DNA from: Nemertoderma westbladi
Taxonomy: Eukaryota > Xenacoelomorpha > Nemertodermatida > Nemertodermatidae
Reading direction: 5' to 3'
Length of the DNA stretch: 23,889 bases
NCBI GenBank assembly: GCA_032718475.1
Contig: JAUCBJ010005492.1
Location: 1 to 23,889 of the forward strand
Made by a program: the position numbers and the translations under genes. Position 1 is the stretch's first letter. Each line of letters starts with the position of its first letter. The notes beneath the pieces were generated by a model. That model was given only the letters and a program-made list of their open reading frames with translations, was not told where the DNA came from and searched no databases. Shown here piece after piece: positions 9,564 through 18,446 of this stretch.

Positions 9564-10302
9564 GGGGGGGGGGGGGGGGGGGGGTACACCATTTTGGTCC
9601 AAAATAAGTCGAAATTTTTTTTATGGTCTAGTATAATGCACCATTGAATGGTGTTTCCAATTCGGAAAACCGCTGTTTAATAGCTCTTTTAGTGTTCAAG
9701 TTATAAAAATTTCCATTTAGGGAATCCTATTAAAATTACTATTACTATGTATAATGAAAGGTCGATTATCTCCAAATATTTTTTTCATGAAATTGTCAAC
9801 TTCAAAACCCTACTACTTTTACAACTTTTGAGTAATTAGTCTGAAACTTCCTGTGGGTGTCTAGATAGCCACCCTGCATAAAAGTATCAGACAACTTTTC
9901 GAAATATTTTGTTAATAAAATTTAATACCATTTATAAAAAACCTAAAAATTAGCATAAATTTGCAGCGCCACCTAGCGGTGCAGAATTATTTTAACAAAA
10001 TTTGGCCTGATTGTTATGTTGCCCCATCTTTGATCTATCATATAAAAAAACTTTCATGTGATTAGGTTGAAAACTGTAAAAGCCTTAGGGTTTTAAGCGT
10101 AACCAAGTTTTTTGATTTTTAACTAGTATTAACTAATATTAAATAGCGAAAAAAAAAATTTTCTGACCTTTCATGTAGAATAGCATCTTAGGCACCTATA
10201 TGCCAAATTTTAGCCAAAACCAAACAATTTTGAAACGCTGAGAGTGATAAATCGAAGAGTTGTCCGAAAATGGTGTACCCCCCCCCCCCCCCCCCCCCCC
10301 CC
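9564..10302. mobile_element. Non-autonomous DNA element with poly-G/poly-C termini, TTAA target
   Basis: The 739-bp insertion begins with 21 G (9564-9584) followed by TACACCATTTT, and ends with AAAATGGTGTA followed by 25 C (10278-10302). The terminal inverted repeats thus consist of a homopolymer plus a short unique part. TTAA flanks both sides, and the LINE frame resumes exactly across the site if the element and one TTAA are discounted. TTAA duplications are typical of piggyBac and Kolobok transposons, so a MITE of one of these is the best guess. No transposase frame is present. GCGCCACCTAGCGGTGC inside (about 9965-9981) is a small hairpin. A second, partial copy lies at 23756-23889 in the opposite orientation. 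Confidence 0.88.
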
Positions 10303-10306
10303 TTAA
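10303..10306. repeat. TTAA target duplication, right
   Basis: This TTAA follows the C run at the right end of the inserted element and matches 9560-9563. Confidence 0.85.
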
Positions 10307-10947
10307 TTCCTTCAATCAGTCTCCGTAGTGCAAGTATCTGAGCTATTGTTGATCTACTTGGTCGAAATCCGTTTTGGCTCTTACGCAGTAGTTTCTCTAT
10401 GTGAGGCCTAATCCTATATAGAATCATTTTATTGTATATTTTGGCAGCTACCACAAGCAGACAGATCCCACGATAGTTTGTTGGTATGCCGAGGTCTCCT
10501 TTCTTGGGGAGAGGCTTTAGTTGACCTTTAGTCCAAATTGGTGGTGGCTTTTCCCCTTTTAACATCCGGTTGCAAACATTCAATAATGGTCTGTTTAGCA
10601 CTCCTGTTTTCCATACCTTCGCTGGGATTTCATCTAATCCACTCGCTTTATTATTGGACATGCTTTTAATGCTTCTTTGGAGTTCGGCAGGTGTGAAGTC
10701 CCCCTTTTTCTATAGGTAGTGTCTTGTCATATATTTTCCTTGTAGGGCTGACCTCGATGTTTGGTGGCTGCCCAAGCAAGTTGCTGAAGTGATTTTTCCA
10801 CTTCCCAACACGTTCTTCAGGACTATCGGCTTTGAGGCGCCCCTTTGCACAACTTTTCCGACCAGATACCTCATTTACAGTTTGCCAGGTAAGTCTTGAT
10901 TGCTGCTGTATGTGAGCAGTTGTAATTGCTTCAGTTTTATCCTTGAT

Positions 10948-10959
10948 GAGATGGTTTTA
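10948..10959. repeat. Target-site duplication of LINE 1, right copy
   Basis: GAGATGGTTTTA, identical to 8413-8424, marks the 5' truncation point of LINE 1 on the minus strand. Confidence 0.85.
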
Positions 10960-11164
10960 ACTTTCAGTTATTTCGACCTCTAGCTGCAAACTCTAGAAGT
11001 CTAGACGGAGTCCACAAAGAAGCAGCCAGTTTTCTACGGCCTGTAGTACAAGTAGGCCAAGTTTCAGCATAGACTAATTAAAATTGAGGAAATGGTGGAA
11101 GGTTTCACTTTAAACATTTCGCCCTATAGCGACAGACTGGAGAACTGCGGATGGTAAATTATAT

Positions 11165-11300
11165 GTCTCCCTGTTTCAAATTCCATGCAATCTCATTAAG
11201 ATTTGTAGAACAAAATTCTTTTTTTTGGGGGGGGGGGGGGGGGGTGTCATTAAATTACGACATTATATTAGGGCATCCATGGCGGGTAACCGAATGGTAT
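11165..11300 (+). repeat. Solo end of the poly-C/poly-G foldback family
   Basis: CTGTTTCAAATTCCATGCAA, then TCTCATTAAGATTTGTAGAAC, then a T run and 18 G (11227-11244), then ATTACGACATTATATT, match in order the right arm of copy B (7350-7447). Only this end is present; the remaining arm is missing or beyond recognition. It is directly followed by the dispersed repeat at 11315. Confidence 0.65.
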
Positions 11301-11314
11301 GGAACTTTATGTAT

Positions 11315-11475
11315 GGAAGAGCTGATTGTAGTTTATAATTAATTGAGCCTCTAATTCTAATACTAAAATATATTGGAATCTTGAAAATAAGAGTTTTATT
11401 ACCTACTGTATCTATCTAACCCCGATGGGTAAAGCACCATTTTCGATAGTACTGTAAAAGCTACATAAAAATTCT
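11315..11475 (+). repeat. Dispersed repeat, copy 2
   Basis: This is the partner of 4430-4610: GTTTATAATTAATTGAGCC, then CGATGGGTAA, then AAAGCTACATA in the same order. Because it abuts a solo end of the foldback family, the two may belong to one larger interspersed element. Confidence 0.5.
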
Positions 11476-12319
11476 TAAAAGCTCTATAAAGATTTCCAAA
11501 AGTTAAAAATTAAGATATATAGTCATTGGGTTGTATATGATTGTAATCCTCGTGTATTCTAGAATAATAGTGCAATACAAAAAATAATACTAAATAAGTA
11601 AGCTAGGAAAACCATATATAAGTAAGCAACTATTTGTATTGAAAATATTCTGGAATACATTAAACTTTTACAAATTTTTCTAACTTTTTTGCCAATTCCT
11701 TTGCCAAAATTTGGTGATACCTGATAACTGGTACAGTCTGCACCTTTAGGTACAGTTGTACCGTTACCTTTCTAGTTTCGAAATCGGGATGCCCACTACA
11801 GTATAGTACTGTATATACTGTAGATTGATAGATTAATAAAGACTGCGTTACACAATGCAAAGCATTGAATTTGTCCATTTTTTGAGTTCAGTTTTATCTA
11901 CATATCAAAGTAACATAAATCTTCGGTAATAAATTATCCTGGTTCGAACTGTGCATAGTTACTGTATTATTTGCAGTCCCCTAAACTTACTACATAACTA
12001 ACTGTCTTACCATTTTATTAAAATTATCCCGGTCATTGCTGAATATCCCGTAACCATGTTGAGATACCCCAACTATTCCTACTGTGCAAGGTGCTGGCTT
12101 GGGTATCAACATTTTGAAGCAGTTACAACCTGTATTTTTTTGAATGATAATGGTCGATTATGTGAAAAAAATTGAGCAGAATTTTTGTTTCAGTATTTTT
12201 GCTTTGTGATAGGAATAGGAAAATGGAAAAATGTCATTCCGAGATAATTGACTTTAAAGGTTGTACCTTCCCATACGCAAAAACTGTCTGTTAATATGTG
12301 AGAATGTATGTCAATATAT
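11476..12319. other. Non-coding AT-rich stretch, no gene recognised
   Basis: The minus-strand frame at 11660-11878 lacks domain, codon or splice support. The sequence is otherwise unremarkable. Confidence 0.5.
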
Positions 12320-12735
12320 ATTTTGCTATGGGGGTTTTCCTGATTTCATTTCTGACGTCAGTTGCGCTTTTATTGAAATCTAGTTAGTCTGTCTGTCTGT
12401 CGGTCTTTCTGACAACTCGACAATCTATACGTCAAATGAAAAGGGCACACCTAAATCTAAATGTTTGGCTTTAGGGGTTTTCCTGGTTGCAAAATTCATT
12501 TAGAGTGTCAGTTTTACATTTCATGACTTACAAATTGTCTGTTTGGTTGTCAGTTATATTTTGACGGACAGACTGATAAACATACAGACAGAAACGACTA
12601 GGCCCAAATTAAATAGTGACATCGAAAATGAAGTCACGGACCAGCAAAACACATAGGAAATTTTTTTAGGCAAATAAGTATGCTTTCTAATGTTTTTGAG
12701 ACATACTGACGGATAGATCGACAGTGAAACGGACG
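12320..12735. repeat. Degenerate repeat region with TCTG/CAGA runs
   Basis: GGGGTTTTCCTG at about 12331 recurs at about 12474 with similar following sequence (CAGTT about 20-35 bases on), a degenerate duplication of about 143 bp. TCTGTCTGTCTGTCGGTC near 12388 is mirrored in complement by GACGGACAGACTGA near 12564, so the segment could fold back. No coding potential. Confidence 0.4.
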
Positions 12736-12790
12736 TACAGTAATATCTCGATTTACGTAAATTTTCCTGTTTACGAATTTGAGTTTCTGG
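12736..12790 (+). mobile_element. Solo terminal repeat resembling a pogo/Tigger-type end
   Basis: TACAGTAATATCTCGATTTA at 12736 followed by CGTAAATTTTCCTGTTTACGAATTTGAG is the style of a TA + CAGT(A) Tc1/mariner or pogo-class terminus, recognised from memory of the style and not from an alignment. I found no matching inverted end within the window, so this is a fragment or a chance likeness. Confidence 0.3.
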
Positions 12791-12993
12791 TTACAGCATT
12801 CTTAGACCTTTAGCTTCGCCGAAGATAATAAACTGATCCACGGTCCAATGCGTTGCGGTCATTTATCTTAAATTTTATCTGCGGCGCTGAATCTTTCTGC
12901 CAAATACTAACCACATGAGCGCTACTGTACATAATAAAAATATTTGTTTACCAATAATTGAGGGAAAGTGGTACGGTTCAATGTGACTTAGTA

Positions 12994-14713
12994 CAGTACC
13001 GCTTTCAAATAACGTCGTATTGGTTCCTAATAGGATCCTATTAGGATCCAAGTCACTGATTCACTACTATTGGAGTTAGGATTTAATTGGAAATGAAATT
13101 TAGCCCAAATTCCAGACTTGGAGGCACTTAGGATTTTACTTGGATTTCATTAGGAATTTAATTGGAAATCGGCGCTTACTTTGATGTCTGGAAGGTTGGA
13201 CTCAGACTATGCTTGTGCTGGTCTACTTCTTCTCTATCCTGTCAATCATTAAGATGTATAGAATGGACTAGACTCAGCCTAAAGTTTGCGTAGTGTTCAG
13301 TTCATTACATTGAGGTATGGATATCAATGGAAAATGACACTCCTCACTGTACCTTGTATTACCAGCCTCTGACGTGAATAATATTTAAAATATAAACTCT
13401 AATAGATGAAATCCACACATCCGCACATAGTTAACGTCCGTGGGCTGGTGGGCTCTGGAATAATTTAAAATCGTATTGAACTTACAAATAAATGTAGGAC
13501 CACACACTGTATTTATTAATATTGAACATATATGTTGAGTAATAAAGAGTAAAACACAATGTTTGTGTAATTATTAACAGAATAAATATTAGTTTATTTT
13601 CATTTATTAGTTTAATTAATAATTAGACAGGGGCTAAAACTGGGCGACTAAATAAATGTATAATATCCACGGGAAATTTTCATTTCCTATACACATTGAC
13701 ATTCTGCTTACTATACAAACAATGTTTGCTGTAAGGGGAGTACAGGGGTAGATAATTGGGTGTTCAATTATTATTATAGTCTTAAAAATAAATATGGGCA
13801 TTTAATTATTAGCAGCCCACTTACTGCCTAACACGCTGTATCTCATTGTGTAGTTAAATATCCGTTCGGCCAATAGTAAGTCATTGATTAGTCCCCAAGG
13901 AGGGCTAGGGACTATAGCCCCCCCCCCCCCCCCTCCCTTCCTGACATAGATAAACTGTAATATTGAATGCTATATTTTACTGAAATACACAAGTTCCGTA
14001 TTTAAACATAACACCCACAAAGCACATTACACTCTCCAAGCAGATTCCGCAACATGTCACAATCATTATCGCTACCACTACTAAAAATAAATGACATAAC
14101 ATCCTACAGGAATTAACAGACCCTTATGAGTTTAGTGGCGGTTTGTAACAAACTTAACCTCTTGGCATAATGATATTAATATGAATTATAAATTATATTT
14201 ATTATACCATGGAAATGGTAAAATTGCCAGATCTAAAAAGTTCGCACAATAATTTAAATAAAATTATTAAAAGTTTGACGTCCGAATACAATCAGATTAC
14301 GCCTTAGCAGCCTAACTACTTGTTGAGGCTCACTCAACGTGTTGGTGGGCCTATTTTACACAAGCGGCGATACCTTTACCGTATGGTAGTTAATGTGTCC
14401 AGATGTTGAGTTAAAGCTAGTAGGTGTACTTTGCATATTTAACATTAGCCTATGGGGAGTATCGTTGTTGTAAGACAAGTCAGGGGAAGGGAAATACAAC
14501 TCAACCACTACTAGACAAAGCGGCTCTCTTTACTACTTTCAGCTATCCCGGGAGGTTGATTGACAGACACTTCTAAGCTTTGATATTTAGCCGCTCTAGG
14601 TAGACTTACATTAGGCAAATTCCAAGTGATTTCCTAAAGGTTATTTATTTCCTATTAGGTTCCTATTAGGATCCTATTAGGATCCAATAGGACGTTATTT
14701 GAAAGCGTTACTG
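12994..14713. mobile_element. 1.7-kb TIR DNA element with TA flanks, non-autonomous
   Basis: The left end CAGTACCGCTTTCAAATAAC (12994) and the right end, in complement CAGTAACGCTTTCAAATAAC (14713), form inverted repeats of about 45 bp running into CCTAATAGGATCC arrays. TA lies on both sides (12992-12993 and 14714-14715), and the CAGT start fits the Tc1/mariner/pogo group. Immediately inside each end, the palindrome CCTATTAGG/CCTAATAGG is repeated two to four times, a plausible set of transposase-binding sites. The interior (13200-14560) has no frame over 60 codons and includes a 15-base C run at 13919-13933. I infer a non-autonomous element. The flanking match can also be read as TAGTA on both sides. 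Confidence 0.8.
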
Positions 14714-14731
14714 TAGTAGTAGTATTTTATT
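14714..14731 (-). promoter_or_regulatory. 3' end signals of LINE 2: AATAAA and (TAC)n tail
   Basis: On the minus strand AATAAA (14731-14726) is followed by TACTACTACTA (14724-14714). The tail is a trinucleotide repeat and not poly-A, as in LINE 1, whose tail is TAG/AGT. The last TA is shared with the TA flank of the 12994-14713 element. Confidence 0.6.
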
Positions 14732-14915
14732 GACATTGATAATATTGTTAATAATATAAAGCACAGCACATTCACAAATAATAAGCGAAATAGGAAATGA
14801 GGGAACTGTTAAACCGTATTCAAAAAATAGTACCTAATTATAATGTCCAAAATATTCAAATGATATAAACAACGATAGTTCAATACTAATATAGTAATTA
14901 CAGTAGATATAAGTA

Positions 14916-17449
14916 CTAATCGCCGAAAACCTGTATTACTTCATATATATATTTACATAGAGACCCTAAATTATTATTATTACCATAGAATAATACATTA
15001 ACGTTATCAAAATCCAAATTTTCATATTTATTCCGTAATTTTGTGGTTAAAGGGCAGAAAAGTAAAACATGGGGTTCATTTTGTACAGAAATTTTGTCGC
15101 ACTCACACACCCGCTGTTCGGTCGGGGTTCGGCTCCATCTACCCTTTTCTATCCTTAGGTTGTGTGACATTAGTCTGATACGGGTGAACCCTATCCGGAT
15201 ATAATCTGGCAGGTATAGGTCGCGTTTTTTATACAACTGGTGTGGTTCGAGCTTGGGGTTCATTATTTCGCGATATGTCCAGAATTTTGTTTTTGATTCA
15301 TCTTTAGATCTAATTTTACTGCGGACTGTTTTTAAAGTATCACCATCTACTGATAGGTCAGTATCAGTTAAAATTTTATAGGCCGGTGTATTTGCAGATT
15401 TACAGAGCTCGTATACTTGGTAAAATGGGATATCTATATCTGTGTTCTTTAACATCTTTGATAGATAATTTTTCCGAGAGTTACAAATACGGGACTCAAG
15501 AGGTTGTATTCCGGCTTCAATTAAACATAGATCAATCGGTGTCCGTAGTCTAACACCAAGGAGTGTCCTTACCATACGGTTATAGTATTTTTCGACTATT
15601 TTTGTATTGCATGTGAGCCAAGATTCGGATGCGTAGGTAAGTGATGCTAATATTCCGGCTTCAAATACTTGTCGTTTTAGAATGAACGGCATACTTGTGT
15701 TTTTTGCACAAAAAATGGCAAATTTGTTAGCGGTTTCTTCCCAGTGGGGTTCCTGAAATTTGAAACATGAGGTCATTTTACCATCACTTGTAAAAACTGC
15801 ACCTAAATATACATAATTTGTACAATGAGAAACGTAACATGATTCACTGAGTACGAAAGGTTCCTTGTCATCCCCAGTACCGTTGATTACAAAAAATTTG
15901 TTTTGTTTGTTTTTTTTTGGGTTAATAACCATTCCAGAATAGTTACAATAATCGTAAAGTGCATTTAGTTTACTTGTACATGTTCGCCGTGATGTAGATA
16001 AGATGACAGTATCATCCATTAACAAAAGTACCTGGATTGCTCCAAGGAAATCATCACTAGAAACAGCATCAAATATCATAGTAACTAACTTATTTAAATA
16101 TAAACAAAACAAGGTGCCGCTAGATGGCGCCCCTTGTCTAACACCTATTGTAGAAATAATACATGCAGTTTTTAGTATACTTTTAGTAGATGAATACAAG
16201 GCTTTTATTGATAATATAAATAATTTGCCGCAACCTAAAGATCTCAAGTATTGTAACATCTTATCTCTCGGCACTTTGTCATATGCTTTACAAAAATCCA
16301 CAAATACAATAAATAATTTAACCTTTTTATGTACAGCATAATCGATAAGTAACCTAAGAGACAGAATGTGTTCCAGACAGCCACGGCCTTTCTGAGCACC
16401 GGCTTGACATTTATTAATATTGCACCACTTAATTAAACGGTTATTCAGTAATATATCATAAATCTTGGCTAGACTAGTCATAATACTAATGCCCCTGTAG
16501 TTTCCGCAGAGTAAATGATTACCGGATTTAAAAATAGTCACCAGCTTACTAACTCCCCAAGAGGTAGGGATAATGTTACTTTGAAAAATACAGTTAAATA
16601 AGGATAGGAAGAATAATAGCCAGTTACCGGGTAACCAGGTAAAAATCCCCGGGCTGATTCCAATGTAACCTTTGTTAGTATTTAGGCTAGACATAGCTTC
16701 CGCTAGTTCACGTTCTGTAAATGGGTCGTCAACGATCGGGATGTAAGGAGCGTTGTCTGTGATACAGTCAGGTATAGTCAGTCCGTCATTGGGGTTCAGT
16801 AACCTCTCAAAGTGTTGCTTAAAGTCGTGGTCGTTGGGTGAGTCATCACTTCCGGTAGACGGTTCGTTAATATTACCTTTCCAGTCTAAGGATCGCCATA
16901 TCGTTCTGGAGTCATTGGTTTTAAGAATACGTTCCCAACGAGATATAGATGGGTCAACAGGACGGTTGTCTGGCGGGCGGGTAGAGTTCTTAGCAGTTGA
17001 GTTAATCGTCTCCGATGCCCTACATAATAGGTCATCAAGACTGGGTAAGTCTTCGGATATGTTGCATAAATCTGGTGTTGTAATATTACTCATCGCGGAT
17101 GTAAATGTCGATTGGTCAGTCCTGTGGTGGGGAGGTCCCCGTCGTTCGTGTGTAACAGAGTTTGATGTGGGTTTGATTATATATTGACATCCTAAACTAT
17201 TAGCTCGTTCTAACAATTCAGTGGAATAACAACTATGTGATATATTTACATTAACACAAATAGAGAGAGGAGCATGGTCTGACCCAGCGCGTTGGTTATC
17301 AACCACAAGATTACAAATACAATCTAAACAATTACTACTGGATATACACAAGTCTAGTTCCGATATCCATTGGTTGCCCTTCCGGTAAGACAGCCCACCC
17401 CCATAATTGCACTTGGTAGTTTTTAAATGGTTCACAATAACAGAGCTAG
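14916..17449 (-). CDS. LINE 2 ORF2, 3' part: end of endonuclease, reverse transcriptase, C-terminal zinc knuckle
   Basis: This is open from the insertion junction to the stop at 14916. It starts with the last part of the endonuclease (ISELDLCISS, then GSDHAPL, the conserved SDH motif). An RT domain follows: KLVTIFKSGN and NYRGISIM (fingers), AGAQKGRG, motif A FVDFCKAYDKV (about 16310-16280), motif B GVRQGAPSSGTLF, motif C LLLMDDTVILS (about 16010), motif D GMVINPKK, then YVYLGAVF. The C-terminal region contains a CCHC-like knuckle, CEC-x10-H-x4-C (about 15115-15050). Motif C has Met where F/YxDD LINEs usually have A (YADD); the two catalytic aspartates are present. An apparent start codon at 17486 is a TTG within the inserted element, not a real start. 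It is separated from its N-terminal half by the 429-bp insertion. Confidence 0.88.
17447..17449. repeat. TAG target duplication, left
   Basis: TAG precedes GGGGCCGTCC at 17450 and is repeated after GGACGGCCCC at 17879-17881. With TAG taken as the duplication, both terminal repeats start with the same four G. Confidence 0.75.
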
Positions 17450-17878
17450 GGGGCCGTCCAAGTATGACGTCTGCACTTTTCCCCAAAATGTTGACCCCCT
17501 CCCTCCCCTAAATCAGATGTCATCAGATAGGCGTAGACCTCCCCCCCCCCTAAATCAGATTAAAAAAATTTTTGTAATAAACTATTATATTATGAAGATT
17601 ATTTATAATCACTTGTAAATCACTCAAATCGTCCTAATCACTGAAACATGGTGACTGGTAACTGAAACAGAAGGTCGTGCTACGGGCCTTCGGGAGCTTC
17701 GAACAATTAAAATAGGCAAGCTATTTACTCTTCTGCTATATCTCTTCTAGCACCTATAAATGAACATGCTGACGTCAGATTTTGGCTGACCCCCTCCCCT
17801 CCCCTCATCAGCACGTCATCAGATTTTCCCAACCCCCCTCCCCCCCATAAAGTGCTGACGTCATACTTGGACGGCCCC
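17450..17878. mobile_element. 429-bp TIR element (MITE) inserted in LINE 2 endonuclease
   Basis: Terminal inverted repeats GGGGCCGTCCAAGTATGACG (17450 onward, and in complement from 17878) extend to GACGTC-type sequence. A 3-bp TAG duplication flanks it; 3-bp duplications are typical of PIF/Harbinger, though the class is not proven. Subterminal copies of a GACGTCA or GTCATCAGAT word occur near 17465, 17518, 17771, 17813 and 17855, next to CCCCTCCCC blocks, on both sides of an AT-rich middle. These look like paired protein-binding sites. No transposase is encoded. Removing the element with one TAG makes the LINE frame continuous. Confidence 0.85.
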
Positions 17879-17881
17879 TAG

Positions 17882-18413
17882 TACCTGCACAAATATTACG
17901 TAGACTATGACCATTAGCATTAATAACATTATCAACAATGCCGATGTATTCGGCTTGTTCATTCAAAAAGCAAATATCTGGTGTACCTACTCTAGCATTT
18001 AAATCACCTAAAACTATAAAACTTTCATTATATAACAGTGTACTATGTAAATATGCGAAAAGGGAATTGTCATAGTACGGTGAGTCCCTCGGGGGAATAT
18101 AGCAGCCACAAAATAGTAAGTTCGGGTTAAATGTAAAGCTAACATAAATTTGACCTTCTACGGTAGTTTGTACGGAACTTATATACTTTACCAGGTCAGA
18201 TTTAACAAATAGAGAAATTCCCCCGCGGTGTGTAAATTTTGAAGGGTGTGGGTAATGGATGAAACCTGGGATCCTGAGTTTAGCATTAGTTTTAACCTCT
18301 GATAACCAAATAATGTCAAAATCGTTTAAGTAACTGATAATCGAGTCGTCTTCGAGTTTATCCTTAACACCGCAAATATTCCAGGAACAGAGTTTGAGTT
18401 TTTTCCATGTCAT
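17882..18413 (-). CDS. LINE 2 ORF2, 5' part: APE-type endonuclease
   Basis: The ATG at 18413-18411 starts 33 nt after the ORF1 stop. The product is the N-terminal part of an apurinic-like endonuclease (exonuclease/endonuclease/phosphatase fold): LCSWNICG (Asn of the active site), IIWLSEVKT (catalytic Glu), HRGGISLFVK, then FIVLGDLNARVG (Asp/Asn pair). The remaining SDH motif lies beyond the insertion. In a working element this domain nicks the genomic target to prime reverse transcription. The two parts add to 3066 bases, exactly 1022 codons including the stop, which supports a single original frame. The Kozak context of the ATG is weak (T at -3), as might fit reinitiation after ORF1. Confidence 0.88.
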
Positions 18414-18446
18414 AGAGGATTCAACCAGTGACTGTGCTGCGTAACC

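Larger units (their letters stand above)
8425..10947 (-). mobile_element. LINE 1: 5'-truncated non-LTR retrotransposon
   Basis: A minus-strand LINE fragment bounded by a perfect 12-bp target-site duplication (8413-8424 and 10948-10959), the signature of target-primed reverse transcription. The 5' end is truncated within ORF2, just upstream of the RT domain, so no endonuclease or ORF1 is present. The 3' end is a TAG/AGT microsatellite-like tail and not poly-A. The body encodes RT and a C-terminal region (see the pseudogene entry) and is interrupted by a 739-bp element at 9564-10302. I cannot place the clade with confidence. The C-terminal wording (YGGETWTL, GHCWR, GRPAITYIDQL) is that of a LINE family widespread in marine invertebrates. 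Confidence 0.9.
8508..10947 (-). pseudogene. LINE 1 reverse transcriptase, broken (frameshifts, internal deletion, insertion)
   Basis: From 5' to 3' on the minus strand: a linker upstream of RT (about 10947-10700); fingers motifs KASGLDEIPAKVW, KKGDLGIPTNYRGICLL and QNGFRPSRST (10661-10330); motif A FVDFKKAFDS (about 9530); motif B GALQGDTLAPLLF; catalytic motif C FADD; motif D HINATKTEFM; then YLGSW, YGGETWTL and a C-terminal GHCWR/GRPAITYIDQL region ending at 8508. Defects are a frameshift near 10695, the 739-bp insertion between fingers and motif A, a stop or frameshift near 9025, and another near 8790. The distance from the motif A aspartate to the motif B glutamine is 43 residues, against 55 in LINE 2, suggesting a small internal deletion. 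It cannot make a functional enzyme as it stands. Confidence 0.88.

Noticed and set aside
16003-17187. Plus-strand frames antisense to LINE 2 ORF2
   Set aside because: They are shadows of the minus-strand RT and endonuclease coding sequence.
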